From Aduncisulcus paluster (Eukaryota > Fornicata): a stretch of DNA of 29,890 nucleotides. The notes under the pieces were generated by a model. That model worked only from the letters and a program-made list of their open reading frames with translations, searched no databases and was not told where the DNA came from. The position numbers and the translations under genes are program-made. Shown here in pieces: positions 1-10,700 of this stretch (positions within the stretch are counted from its first letter, which is position 1; each line of letters begins with the position of its first letter). The stretch is taken from assembly GCA_024181965.1 (NCBI GenBank), contig BQXS01012511.1, forward strand, positions 7,203-37,092, given 5' to 3'.

Positions 1-2
1 CC

Positions 3-845
3 AACGATTTCAAGGACAGAATCGATGAAGAATGGGTTAAGAAAAACACTACCATTGTCGATGGTCTGTGGGATGAGACAAACGGAGGTACCTCTGTCAT
101 TGAGCCCAAGGTTCCTTTCTTCACCAAGATTCTCGGTACTTGCCTTACTAAACGTGAGCACTACATTGTCCTTGACCTTACCGTTGCCCAGAAGAATTGG
201 GTTGTCTACCCCAAGGCTGGATACCTCTATATGGCTCGTGTTATTTTCCAGAACTTGACTCTGGTCGATATCAACGCTATTCACCTGCAATCGATTGGTA
301 TTGAAGAAGGCGGTGCTCTGATGATTGGAATGCTTGGAAACAGTTCTGTATACTTCCCCTTCTGCATGTCAGATACCGCTGATTGTACATTCTACGTTCA
401 AGGTGCTGGAAATATTGATGTGTACCAGTTTGCAACCTTGAATGGTGCTCTTGCCAATGTATTCAACACCTATACATTCAACACAACTGCCAGAGCTACC
501 CTTACTTTCGAGGATGGATTCTTGGGAGATGGAGGATGTCTTTTTGCTGGAGATAACATTGATGTTGATGACTTTGAAGTTGACGCTGATGTCACCGGAT
601 ACTCTGTCATGTCTACCTACTACTTGTGTAAGGATGTTGCTGCTGCCGGTGATGGTCTTACAATTACAATCAATGCCAGCAAGAAGGTCACTGGTAAAGT
701 TCAAATTGTTGCCTATGGTACTGGTGCTTTTACTGATGATGGTGTGGAGGACCAATTTGACATTTTCAACCCCGATATTATGGAGGCTGATTTCTTCAAT
801 GACACTTGGAATGATCATGTCATTGATGTCAAACCAAAGGAATAA
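3..845 (+). CDS. Asp-rich, probably secreted beta-rich protein, 5'-truncated
   Basis: The frame is open from base 3 to a TAA at 843-845 (280 residues), so the start lies outside the window. I do not recognise the family. The visible part alternates short hydrophobic strands with Gly/Asp/Asn turns, has about seven cysteines and several N-glycosylation-type sites (NTT, NLT, NSS, NAS, NDT), and ends in a very acidic tail (FDIFNPDIMEADFF, then HVIDVKPKE). This suggests an extracellular or cell-surface beta-structured protein, possibly a repeat or beta-helix fold; that is inference. Codon choice differs from the neighbours: many C- or G-ending codons (ACC, GTC, ATC, AAG, TTC), typical of a highly expressed gene in an AT-rich genome. 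No transmembrane segment is seen in the visible part. I am confident it is coding but not of its function. Confidence 0.8.
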   Translation, partial: NDFKDRIDEEWVKKNTTIVDGLWDETNGGTSVIEPKVPFFTKILGTCLTKREHYIVLDLTVAQKNWVVYPKAGYLYMARVIFQNLTLVDINAIHLQSIGIEEGGALMIGMLGNSSVYFPFCMSDTADCTFYVQGAGNIDVYQFATLNGALANVFNTYTFNTTARATLTFEDGFLGDGGCLFAGDNIDVDDFEVDADVTGYSVMSTYYLCKDVAAAGDGLTITINASKKVTGKVQIVAYGTGAFTDDGVEDQFDIFNPDIMEADFFNDTWNDHVIDVKPKE

Positions 846-1274
846 TTTATTCGATTTTCGTTATTCATTTTTTTAGTTTGTTAATTTCAATACATCCATA
901 ATTTATAACAATCTATCTCTGAGTTATGGATTTATTTGTTTTTATTTGAATCGTTTTGAAGGTTTATTCTTGAGTTTTTAGAAGAATTACTATTACTTCA
1001 TCATTCTGTACCGAATTTCATTATACTGTACTATACTAAGTCTTCTTGTCATTTTTTCGTTCAAGAGAGACGCTTTTCATTGTAAAATGAAAATAAAATT
1101 CCTGTTTTACATGTGTTTTGCATTTTGGGCAAGAATTTCCATTGGAAAATTTCCAATCCGGATTCAATGGAAAACGGCTCTGTTCACCTCTTAAATATTT
1201 AATCCATGCGTCCATGGCCATATTTTCCAAATAACAAATGTCTTACCTGCTAATATCTTTTCATAGTCCAATCA
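846..1274. other. Intergenic, 3' region of left-edge gene
   Basis: AT-rich spacer between the left-edge gene and the SH3 gene, containing only the doubtful small ORF. A TACTGTACTATACTA run near 1027-1041 resembles a longer run near 22975-23000. No RNA gene or clear promoter motif is seen. Confidence 0.5.
1036..1221 (-). CDS. Doubtful small ORF with one CxxC pair
   Basis: A 61-codon frame runs from the ATG at 1221 (MAMDAWIKYLRG) to TAG at 1036. An in-frame TAA lies just upstream, so this is the first ATG. It has a single CPKC pair, several aromatic residues (FYFHF) and a basic C-terminus. Composition looks more protein-like than neighbouring random AT-rich frames, but one CxxC pair does not make a known zinc site and I recognise no family. 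It would be divergently transcribed from the SH3 gene. It may be a small real gene, a relic or chance. Confidence 0.25.
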   Translation of the reverse strand: MAMDAWIKYLRGEQSRFPLNPDWKFSNGNSCPKCKTHVKQEFYFHFTMKSVSLERKNDKKT

Positions 1275-1324
1275 ATGGTTTCAAAGCTGAGATTTTCCTG
1301 TTTGAAAGGACTTCAAAATTTACT

Positions 1325-1489
1325 GTATGTCAAATATTCAATTTAGTGTACATTAAGATATATAATATATGATTTTATCCGATATTATTAACTGGTTGTT
1401 CTGTTTGGATGTTATTGCCGTTTTCTCAGACTATTCTCCTAGAAATTCGCATTCTTATAAGTTAACAAATCAATATTCTGCTCATTTAG
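1325..1489 (+). other. Candidate intron before the SH3 gene start
   Basis: GTATGT at 1325-1330 matches the donor used by the kinase and PBDC1 introns, and CTCATTTAG ends at 1489. Removing these 165 bases joins a 50-nt ORF starting at ATG 1275 (MVSKLRFSCLKGLQNL) in frame to codons just upstream of the ATG at 1515, adding about 22 residues. An in-frame TAA precedes ATG 1275. In-frame joining by chance is one in three, so this stays tentative. Confidence 0.35.
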
Positions 1490-1514
1490 TTTTGTATTGA
1501 AATTGATAAATCCA

Positions 1515-4343
1515 ATGAGTTCATATACACCCATTCAAAGTGTGAGAGCTGAATTTTTCCATAAAGAAACTATATCTCATGAATCCAGAGATAAAATATG
1601 GCCAAAATATCAAGTAGGGCCCAGGTATGAATATGAAATTCCCTTGATGCCAGGGCAAGATAGAGAAAAAGAGGGGTCTGAATATCCTGATTCAAGGGAA
1701 CGTTCGTCGACCACATCCACTCAATCGTACCCATTCCAGCGTCATAGTCCCACTGGTCGCCTCCATTCCATCTCCCCCCCACTCTCTGTCTCTCCTCGGA
1801 CGGCTGTTCTATCACGTGATGTCCGTATCTCGACTCTGATCCATAGTAATCAGATTCTGAGTGTAGCATTGGAGGAAGAGCGACAACAGCGTGAGAAGAG
1901 GAAAGAAGAGAGGAGGCGACGGAGGCGGCGTGAAGAAGAGGAACGGAAAGAGAGAGAAAATGAAAGAAAAAGGCTAGAAGAAAAACGGAAGAGCGATGAC
2001 CGTCTTCGAGAGGAAAGAATAAGAAAAGACGAAAGAGATCGTCGTTTGGAGCGTGAACGGATGCAACAAAAAGAGAGATCCACGAATAGAGAGCTTCTCA
2101 ATCACTCCTTGCATTCTCCTTCACAGCTTTCTCATCCAGAATCGAGAAGATCTGTTACTTTCCAAGTGGCACAAGGGATTGATCATGATAATGGACCTAT
2201 AAGAACAGGCGTTATCGGTAGCCATATCGGGAGTAATCCTTCTGCTTCTATCTCCTCCCTTTCTTCAACTGTTGAAAGACTGGATATGTTGAAGAGATCG
2301 GTCAGAGAGAGTGAAAAACGCATTCAAGATGCAAGGAGAGGGCAGAAAGAAGTCGAGGGACAGCATGACATAGAGAAAAAGATGCTTCAGGCAAAGGTTC
2401 TTAAGGAAGCTGATAGCGAACTTGGAGCCAAACAATCATCCAAACAATTATCCAATCCATCCAAGTTTGCAAGACATCGTTTCTCTGATCGAATTACTCA
2501 AGAATCTTCTGATGCCACAGCTGCTTCAAGAACACCTTCCTCTTCTTCTTCTTCTTCTTCTTCTTCCGCTTCTTCCGCTCCTTCCGCTCCTTCTTCTTCC
2601 TCATTATCTTCATTATCACCCCATCCTCGCACTAAAGGAGGTATACCTCACATTATGCTCTACTCCTTCACTGCTCGTTCCCACAAGCCGTCTGAGATAT
2701 CGGTTAGGGCCGGCGAGGAAGTTTGGGTTGTGACGAAAGCAGGAGATGGCTGGACTCTCGTATGCCGTGGTGACGGAGAAATGGGAGTTGTTCCCACAGA
2801 TTATCTTGGGAAACAGGTAAAGAAGAAGAAGAAGTCGCCAAAGACTGCTGATGCAAAGCATATTGATGGAACTGAGGGTGAGAAGAGAGAGAAGAGAGAG
2901 AAGAGAGAGGAAGTGAGTGGTAAAACAAAACATAAGGATTCTAAAAAAGAGCTGCCATCGAAAGATTCTTCCAAACATGACATTCCACATGCTTCTCTCG
3001 ATGGTTCTGATTCTGAGAAAGATGATAGAAAAGTAGATAAACAAGAACCATTGTCTCCAAATGCTGGCAGTGAGGGTGAAGATATGGATTCCAAGACTTC
3101 TCCTCCTCTTCTCAAACATATAGATATGGACAGTGGCAGACCAACAACAAAGCCACACTCAGACAGTATCAAGGGCTCTGATATTCATTCTGAGACTGAT
3201 GGTATCGATCATACTCCCCCTCTCGAAGCCATGTCTCCTTCCTCCACAGAGCTCATTGATAGCGAGCATATCATTGATAGTGATCCTCACATGGATGATT
3301 CTGCATCTGAAATGTCACCTCTCAAATCCAGATTAAAACAAAGGACTGGTGGAAAGAAAGGTTCATCAAAGAAGAGTTCTAAGAAACGATCCTCAAAGCG
3401 AAAGGGTAAAAAATCATCGTCAGAGTCTAAAACTAAAATCCCTGATATCCCTCCTCCTCTTGCTCCTGCTCCCACTTCCTCTTCTTCTTCCTCTTCTTCT
3501 TCCTCTTCTTCTTCCTCTTCTTCTTCCTCTTCCTCTTCCTCTTCCGCTCCTCGTGGACCCACAAAGCTTGTATTTAGACGTGTTGCTATGCCACCATACC
3601 CCATTGTTTACACTCCATTGTGTGACAAGGAAGCCGTTGCAATGCTCCGAGGTGACATATTCCTTCGTCATTTTGATAATGGGACAATGGTTGAGCAGAA
3701 AATGTGCATAAACAATTCATTTGACAAAATACTTATGGGCACTGAAAAAGCAATAGAAAAGGAGAAGAAACGTCTTCGAATCGTTGAAGAGAAAAAGAAG
3801 CACCAACAAGCAAAACGATATAAATCAATGTACCATCTTATACATTCTGGAGATTTGAATGCCATGCGAGGACGTTCTTCTCGAGAGATTGTGTCTCCAT
3901 TCGTGATTGGAGAGAAATTCCAAGGTTCATCTTCCTCTGGCGTTCCTTTCAAGTCCTCTAGGACTCTGATAACATCGATGAGTCATAATAAGATGACATT
4001 CATGGGTCTTCCGGGGTTCTATTCTCCTTCACATAATCTCAAATGTATTGATGTCGGTCGTATCATGTCAATTTATGTTGATCCCATATCTCCTTCTCTT
4101 CTTGTCATTCGCATAGCTGTTGGTTCCTCAGCTGTCAAGAAATATACACACTCGTTCAAGGAGGGTGTTGTGATGATGTCAGACTTCTTGGAGGAGTCAA
4201 AGATTGAAGAAATCACATTGCAGGCAAGAAATGGACAGTTGGCAGCATTATGGTGCGATTTGTTCACAAGACTCGTTCAAACAGTCACGCAAACCATACC
4301 AAATCCATTATATGGAGTGTTTGTTGAACGCGTTCCGAAATAG
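1515..4343 (+). CDS. SH3-domain scaffold protein with charged coiled coils and PH-like C-terminus
   Basis: 942 residues from the ATG at 1515; an in-frame TAA lies at 1458, and a longer N-terminus through an upstream exon is possible (see 1325-1489). Residues ~116-194 form a very long Arg/Glu-rich helix and ~250-305 a second coiled coil. Residues ~379-434 are a recognisable SH3 domain: MLYSFTAR (ALYDF position), GEEVWVV, the GDGWTLV tryptophan, and the terminal GVVPTDYL. A Lys-rich linker, acidic Ser-rich stretches and a poly-Ser tract (~654-677) follow. The last ~260 residues are folded (MLRGDIFLRHF ... WCDLFTRLV) and end in a Trp-bearing helix reminiscent of PH-like domains; that is only suggestive. 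Expected role: cytoplasmic adaptor binding Pro-rich partners, possibly at membrane or actin. It converges on the kinase gene. Confidence 0.9.
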   Translation: MSSYTPIQSVRAEFFHKETISHESRDKIWPKYQVGPRYEYEIPLMPGQDREKEGSEYPDSRERSSTTSTQSYPFQRHSPTGRLHSISPPLSVSPRTAVLSRDVRISTLIHSNQILSVALEEERQQREKRKEERRRRRRREEEERKERENERKRLEEKRKSDDRLREERIRKDERDRRLERERMQQKERSTNRELLNHSLHSPSQLSHPESRRSVTFQVAQGIDHDNGPIRTGVIGSHIGSNPSASISSLSSTVERLDMLKRSVRESEKRIQDARRGQKEVEGQHDIEKKMLQAKVLKEADSELGAKQSSKQLSNPSKFARHRFSDRITQESSDATAASRTPSSSSSSSSSSASSAPSAPSSSSLSSLSPHPRTKGGIPHIMLYSFTARSHKPSEISVRAGEEVWVVTKAGDGWTLVCRGDGEMGVVPTDYLGKQVKKKKKSPKTADAKHIDGTEGEKREKREKREEVSGKTKHKDSKKELPSKDSSKHDIPHASLDGSDSEKDDRKVDKQEPLSPNAGSEGEDMDSKTSPPLLKHIDMDSGRPTTKPHSDSIKGSDIHSETDGIDHTPPLEAMSPSSTELIDSEHIIDSDPHMDDSASEMSPLKSRLKQRTGGKKGSSKKSSKKRSSKRKGKKSSSESKTKIPDIPPPLAPAPTSSSSSSSSSSSSSSSSSSSSSSSAPRGPTKLVFRRVAMPPYPIVYTPLCDKEAVAMLRGDIFLRHFDNGTMVEQKMCINNSFDKILMGTEKAIEKEKKRLRIVEEKKKHQQAKRYKSMYHLIHSGDLNAMRGRSSREIVSPFVIGEKFQGSSSSGVPFKSSRTLITSMSHNKMTFMGLPGFYSPSHNLKCIDVGRIMSIYVDPISPSLLVIRIAVGSSAVKKYTHSFKEGVVMMSDFLEESKIEEITLQARNGQLAALWCDLFTRLVQTVTQTIPNPLYGVFVERVPK
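2537..2600 (+). repeat. TCT/TCC trinucleotide tract (poly-Ser coding)
   Basis: A run of TCT, TCC and GCT/CCT codons inside the SH3 gene encodes about 13 Ser followed by Ser/Ala/Pro. It is a low-complexity linker immediately N-terminal to the SH3 domain and a likely length-variable microsatellite. Confidence 0.85.
3475..3545 (+). repeat. (TCTTCTTCC)n tract coding poly-Ser
   Basis: A nearly pure run of TCT and TCC codons, largely in a 9-base period, encodes about 24 consecutive Ser between the Lys-rich linker and the folded C-terminal domain of the SH3 protein. The antisense frame reads as poly-Glu and is a shadow. Confidence 0.9.
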
Positions 4344-4794
4344 TCGTTTGTATCTCTCTTTATATCATTATGAAAAATGATTTTTTTCACTTTTTAGATA
4401 AATATTATTATGAATCTATTCTTTTTTTATTATTATTATTTTATTTCATGTAAAAAAGGGGAAAACAATCTCATGACTCATGACTCATGACTATTTTTCT
4501 TCTTTAATACTACACGCCTTTTCCTTCATATGAAGGCCTCATATATATTCTTTTTCTTTTTAAGTATTTAAGTTCATCAAAAACAATCAATTTATTTATT
4601 GCAATCATTAGATCAACCCTCTTGATTCTTCATTTCTGAGCAGTTCAGAAATTCTGAGAGTAAAGAAAGGCTTTCAAATTTCTTTTTCTCGCTATATAGA
4701 TCTCATCTTATAAGATTAGGCTTCTTGCCAACTTGGGGATCCCATGTGAGAAGAGATAATCGTTCATTAATTTCACTTTTCTCTGTAGTTACTA
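4344..4794. other. Convergent intergenic region with palindromes
   Basis: 451 bp between the converging SH3 and kinase genes, with no coding signal. It holds a triple 7-base repeat giving two overlapping ATGACTCAT palindromes (4473-4488), the 14-bp palindrome CCTTCATATGAAGG (4523-4536), an 8-bp-stem hairpin with loop GCAGT (4632-4652) and the 12-bp palindrome ATCTTATAAGAT (4705-4716). These may serve in 3'-end formation of the two converging transcripts; this is inference. Confidence 0.6.
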
Positions 4795-7700
4795 CTATAG
4801 TGTAGTAGTAAAAACAAGGGAGGAAATACCGAAATATAGAGATTTTTCCTCTTCCCACGTTCCTTTCCCTTCAATCTCACACAATACGATATTATCGAAA
4901 TCAATAGGAAGGAAGTGCCATTCATATATATGTTCAGGTCTTGTGAATTCATACCTTATGAATGTCTTCTTACCATCACAATCAGTGAAAGTGAAGAGAA
5001 GAGAGGGTGAACTATAGTTTGCACTCACACAGATATAAGCACCTTGCACAAAATTAGGGGATGGAAAAGGGATGGAAAGATGGGATAATAAAACTTTCTG
5101 CTCACCTTTTAGCATTTTTTGTGCATCTGAACTTTGCTCATAATCCTTTGATTCCTTACTATATGAACAATGTTTTCCTTTAACCATTGAGAAAGATGGA
5201 GTAATGATCTTTGGATCATCACGTGGAATAGGAATAGAATCTCTACTTTCTGACCTTTTATCACCTTCCTGAACAAATTCTGATTTTACAACAGGAGATT
5301 CAGACCATAGTTTTTCTCGGCATTCACGAATTTTTGCCTCTTCAGAAGTTTCATTTCGGAAGAAAAAGAGGGATTTAATTTTAAAAGACTCAAGTCTCCT
5401 TCCTTTTCCTGTAATTTCACACAAAATAACATCAGGGAGATCAATAGAAAGAAAATACCAATGCTCATCTCGAAATAATGGAGGAAATTCATATTTCTTG
5501 ACTTTTTTATCACCTCCTGAAGATATAAAAGTGAAGGTAAGATGTGATGGAGGTGAATCCCAGTTATATATACAAATATAAGCTCCCTTGATTGAGTGAG
5601 ATGAAGAGAAAGGAATGGATATATGGGTTAGGCTTCGATAATTATACTCTCCTTTCATCATCTTTTGTGCAAAAGAACTCATATCATATCCATTGGTACC
5701 TTTTCCTTTTGTTCCATCTATTCCTTTGATAGTTGGAAAGTGAGGACTCTGAACATTGGGAGAATCTCTGGGAATTGGACAATACCATGAATCTCCTTCA
5801 TAAATGAACTCTGGTTTCACAAGTTGAATACTGGGTTTAGATGAACTCTTTGCTGCGATAGAAAATGTCATATCATCTTCTACGGATGCCATTTCAGTTC
5901 CTGTATTACTTCCGCTACTAGTGTCTATGGTATAAGTTGAACTTAAAGGAATTGATTGAATTCCATCGCCTCTCCTCTCCATTTCAGATTGAGTTGTTGT
6001 TGTTGAACTGAAAGGAATTCCTTTTTTCATCGCTATTTCCGAGGAATCTAATGAAATTTTTTGTAAAATGGGTGTATCATGTTCTTTGTCACGTTCTTTA
6101 CACACAAGATCCTTATCATGCTCTGACAATTGGAACTGTGTACTATGAATTGAACTCATAGCACTAAGCGAGAAAGTGTCTTTTGAGATACCTAATGGGA
6201 AGATATGATAGCCAGAGCCATCCACACCTGTATCTTTATCTTCAATCTGAGTGACATGTTCTCTTTCTTCCTCTTCTTCCTCAAGCTTCTTCTTTTCCTC
6301 AATCTTTGGAGATATTCTTGTCTTACTTCCACTACTAGTGTCTATAGTATAGCTTGAACTTACAGGAAGAGTTTGATTGCCATCTCCTGTTTTCTTCTCC
6401 ATTTCAGATGGACTTGTTGTTGTTAAAGTGGGTGTAGCATGTCTTGGTGATGATTCACTATCTTGTTTCTGTTTTTCACTCTCATCTTCCTTTACCTCTT
6501 CAATACATCCAGAGTTACCCCCATGTTTTAAAAGCTGACGTTTTACAATATCCTCAACGGATGGACATATAAACCCTTCTCCAATCTGGGGTAGTACAAT
6601 CTTTGGAAGCAAATCTTTGATGGATTGCACCTTCTTTCGAGCTTTATGAACACTCATACGTTCATCTTCATCTTTTTTGGTGAGACCTGTGAATATTTCA
6701 TTCAAACATGCATGAACAGGTTGGAATTTCCCATCTTCAATGGTTCGTAATGTTTTGAAGAGATCAGAAGAACATAATCTGGGAACTCTATTCTTTTCCA
6801 TCAGACTCAGCATGGTATACATAATATCATAACTATTATCAACACCTCGAAATACAGGCATGGATATGAAGGGATCAGTGCATTGGAACAAGGCAAGAAT
6901 CGACATTCCAAGAGAATATCCATCACTCTTTTGAGTCTGTTTTCCTTCACAGAGAGTCTCATAAGAATTATACACGATAGTTCCACACGCAGAGGGTTTA
7001 GGTTGTGAAAGTCGTTTTTCTTGTTTGGTGGAAGAAGAGGAAGGAATATAACTCTTGGAAGTTACAGATGATGTGATAGAATCTAAGACTTGGACCATTC
7101 CAAGATCAGAGAGAACAATTGTACATTTCTTTGAATCATGATCAACACGAACAAGGAAGTTGTCTGGTTTAACATCTCGATGAATAAGACTCTTCTTTGC
7201 TCTAAACACATCATCAAGACACTCAATCATGCCAACACAGAGAGCACTCACTTTAACAGGGTTAAGTCTCATGGGATCAAAATGAGTTGTGTCAATATCA
7301 TTCTTGGAGTCAGAATCAGAAATACAAGATGAATCAGAATCTTCACTATCATCAGCATCACCAATATCACTCACATACTTGCCATCATCACACCAACTTC
7401 TAGCAAATGCACTCACACTACCTCCAGCACAATATTCCATGATAAATCCATATTCACCTTTCATATCTGCATCAAGCAGGTCAAGGATATACAAAGGACG
7501 AGGGATACGATTGAAACATTTGGGGTTGTTAAATAACTTTCGTTGCATCTTGAACTCCTTTCGGCATCCTTTAACAACCCTTTCATCAGCTTCATGGAGC
7601 ATTTTCTTCAGAACACAAGGAATGGGAATACCTTCAACTTCAACAAGAAGAACTTTACCAAATCCACCATGACCAATGATGCACTGAGGAGTCATGGTTG

Positions 7701-10700
7701 CAGAGGAAGTTAGGGTGAAAGAGTTTGGTTTGATAAGCTTTGTGGAATCTGAAGGAAGGGGAGGAATGTCTTCACCTTTAATGAAAATAAGGGATTTTAG
7801 AGAAAAAGTTCGACTCAACCCCTTTTTCCATGTCCCTTTTCCCTGAATCTCACATAATCTAACGTTTGGAAGATCAATAGGAAGAAAGTAATATTCAGAT
7901 TTATGTAGAATTTCTGTGAATTCATACCTCTTGGATATCTTCTCTCCATTAGAAAGAGTGAAAGTGAAGAGAAGAGCAGGGAGAAAATATTTAGGAACAG
8001 AAATATATGCACCTTTAATTGAATTAAGTGATGGGAAAGGGATGGAAAGATGGGATAAGGAGAATGCAATACCTTCCCCCTTTAACATTTTTTGTGCATC
8101 TAAACTCCGATCATACTCCTTAGATTCCTTACAATAGACATCATTCTTTCCCTGAACATGTGAAAATGAAGGCTTTATGATTGATGGATCATCACGTGGA
8201 ATGGGAATATAATCTTCAGATGCTTCCTTAATGAATTCGGGTTTAATCGATACAACTCCTTTCCACTGTTTTTTAAATAATAATTCTTTAACTTCTCGAT
8301 CAATCTCTTCATCAGGAGTTTCTTCTCGATAAAAAGCAAGGGAAGAAATAGAAAAATTCTCCCTTTCTTCTTCGTCTCCTTTGATATCTCTTTTGATATC
8401 ACATGAAACAACATCAGAGAGACCAATTGAAAGCTTAAACCAACGAACTGTGGATTCAGTATCAAATTGATATAAATATGATATTTTGCTTCTATTTGAA
8501 GAAGTAAATGTGAATATAAGAGATAAAGATTTACGATATGATAGACAGATATAGGCACATTTTATAGATGTTGATGATTTGAAAGGAATGGAAATATGAG
8601 AAAACTCAGAATTATAAAAAATATCCAATCCTCTCATCATCTTTTGTGCAAACTCGCTCGTATCAACATATCCATCTTTTTGTTTCTTTCTTGCATTAAT
8701 TTCAATAAAATCTGGACTGATAAATATTGGATCATCTCGAGGGATTAGAATGCATGAATGATCTCCTCTATAGATATATTCAACTGTTCCCAATAAAATA
8801 CGTTGTTTGATGAAAACTAAAGAAGTTATTGAAAAACATCGACTATTCTTACATCTCCACGTTCCTTTTCCTTCAATCTCACACAATACAACATTATCCA
8901 AATCAATAGGAAGGAAGTGCCATTCATATGAATGTTTAGGTTCAGGTCTTGTGAATTCATACTTCTTGTATATCTTCTTACCATCACAATCAGTGAAAGT
9001 GAAGAGAAGAGAGGGTGAACTATCATTCCAATCCACACAGATATAAGCACCTTTCATTGGACTGGGTGATGGGAAAGGGATGGAAAGATGGGATAATTTC
9101 ACCCTACCTTCACCTTTCAACATTTCTTGAGCTTTTTCACTTTGGTCATACTCCTTAGATTCCTTACAATACGAATCCTTACTTACCGTATCATTCTTTC
9201 CCTTGACCATCTCAAAAGAAGGATTATTAACGGCTGCATTACCACGTGGAATGGGGATGGCAGATGCATCGCCAGAATTCATAAACTCTGATTTAATGGT
9301 GGGCTACATATCATTTTTGAAAAAGAGATATATAATGGTATTAGAAACAAATCGAGAGATAATATTGTAAAATAAGATTAGCGTGAATCGTATCAAATAA
9401 TAAAACAAAGAAATGTGAACATATTAAACCAATAAAATATAATGAACATACAGCTTTAGACCATTGTTCCTCAATGGATTCTCGAATATAAGGTTCTTCA
9501 GAGGTTTCTTCTCGAAGGAATACGAGGGAGAGGATGAAAAAACATCGACTATTCTTCTCTTTCCATATTCCTTTCCCTTCAATCTCACACAATACAACAT
9601 TATCCAGATCAATAGGAAGGAAGTGCCATTCATAGTCATGTTTAGGTCTTGTGAATTCATACTTCTTGCGTGTCTTCTTACCATCACAATCAGTGAAAGT
9701 GAAGAGAAGAGAGGGTGAACTATCATACTTATAAACACAGATATAAGCACCTTTCATTGGACTAGGTGATGGGAAAGGAATGGAAAGATGGGATAATCGA
9801 ACAAACCAATCCCCTTTTAACATTCTTTGTGCATCTGAACTCTGATCAAACTCCTCAGATTCCTTACTCTTCGAATCATCCTTGCACTTTACCATTGAGA
9901 ATGAAGGATCTACAAGCTTTGGATCACCACGCGGAATAGGAATAGAATATCTACCTTGAGAATTTCTATCTCCTTCCTGAACAAACTCTGGTTTCACAAC
10001 TTGAGCTTCTGACCATAGTTTCTCTCGAAAAGCTTCTTTGGCTTCACGAAATATAGTTTCTTCATGTGTTTCTTCTCGAAAAAATATGAGGGAGTAGATT
10101 TCAAAAGACTCTTCCTTTCTTCCTTTCCCTGTAATCTCACACAGAACAACATCAGAGAGATCAATAGGGAGAAAGAACCAGCTTGTTTTTTCTAATTCAG
10201 GAAATTCATATTTTTTAACCATTTTCTCCCCCTTTGAAGATGTAAGAGAGAAGATAAGGTGTGAAGGTGATCGGGTATATCCTCCTCCAATACAAATATA
10301 AGCACCTTTAATGGGAGTAGACGTGGAAAAAGGAAGGGAAATATCTGTAAATGCCCCCCAATAACCCTCTCCTTCCATCATCTTTCCTGCATTAAAACTC
10401 TGATCATATTCTCTATCACCTCTTCCCTTGGTCCTATTCTTAGCTTCAATAACAGTTATATCAGGACTCTTAACATTTGGGGCATCTCGAGGAATTGGAA
10501 AGCTAGTTAAATAACCTTCATGAATAAACTTTGGTTTAACTTCTTGAATCTAATAAATTAATTGAGATTTTGGTGGAAATAAAGCAATAAAAAACACCCG
10601 AAAGAGAAAAAGGGTTATGAAAGCAATATGGGCATTATTTTTCAAATTAATTATATCAAACATCATAAAATGTATAAATTCGAAAACTTTCAGAAACATA

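Noticed and set aside
369-876. Minus-strand 149-aa and plus-strand 144-aa frames over the left-edge gene
   Set aside because: Shadows of the real frame; the biased codon use of the left-edge gene keeps other frames open.
1497-1514. TTG start for the SH3 gene
   Set aside because: Eukaryotic start should be ATG; the first in-frame ATG is at 1515 unless the candidate upstream exon is used. The same applies to TTG starts for PBDC1 exon 2 and the Fic gene.
3287-3604. Minus-strand frame with a long poly-Glu run
   Set aside because: It is the antisense of the poly-Ser tract in the SH3 gene.
8175-8558. 127-aa minus-strand frame and similar small frames within the kinase gene
   Set aside because: Alternative frames of the repeated modules, matching each other only because the modules do.
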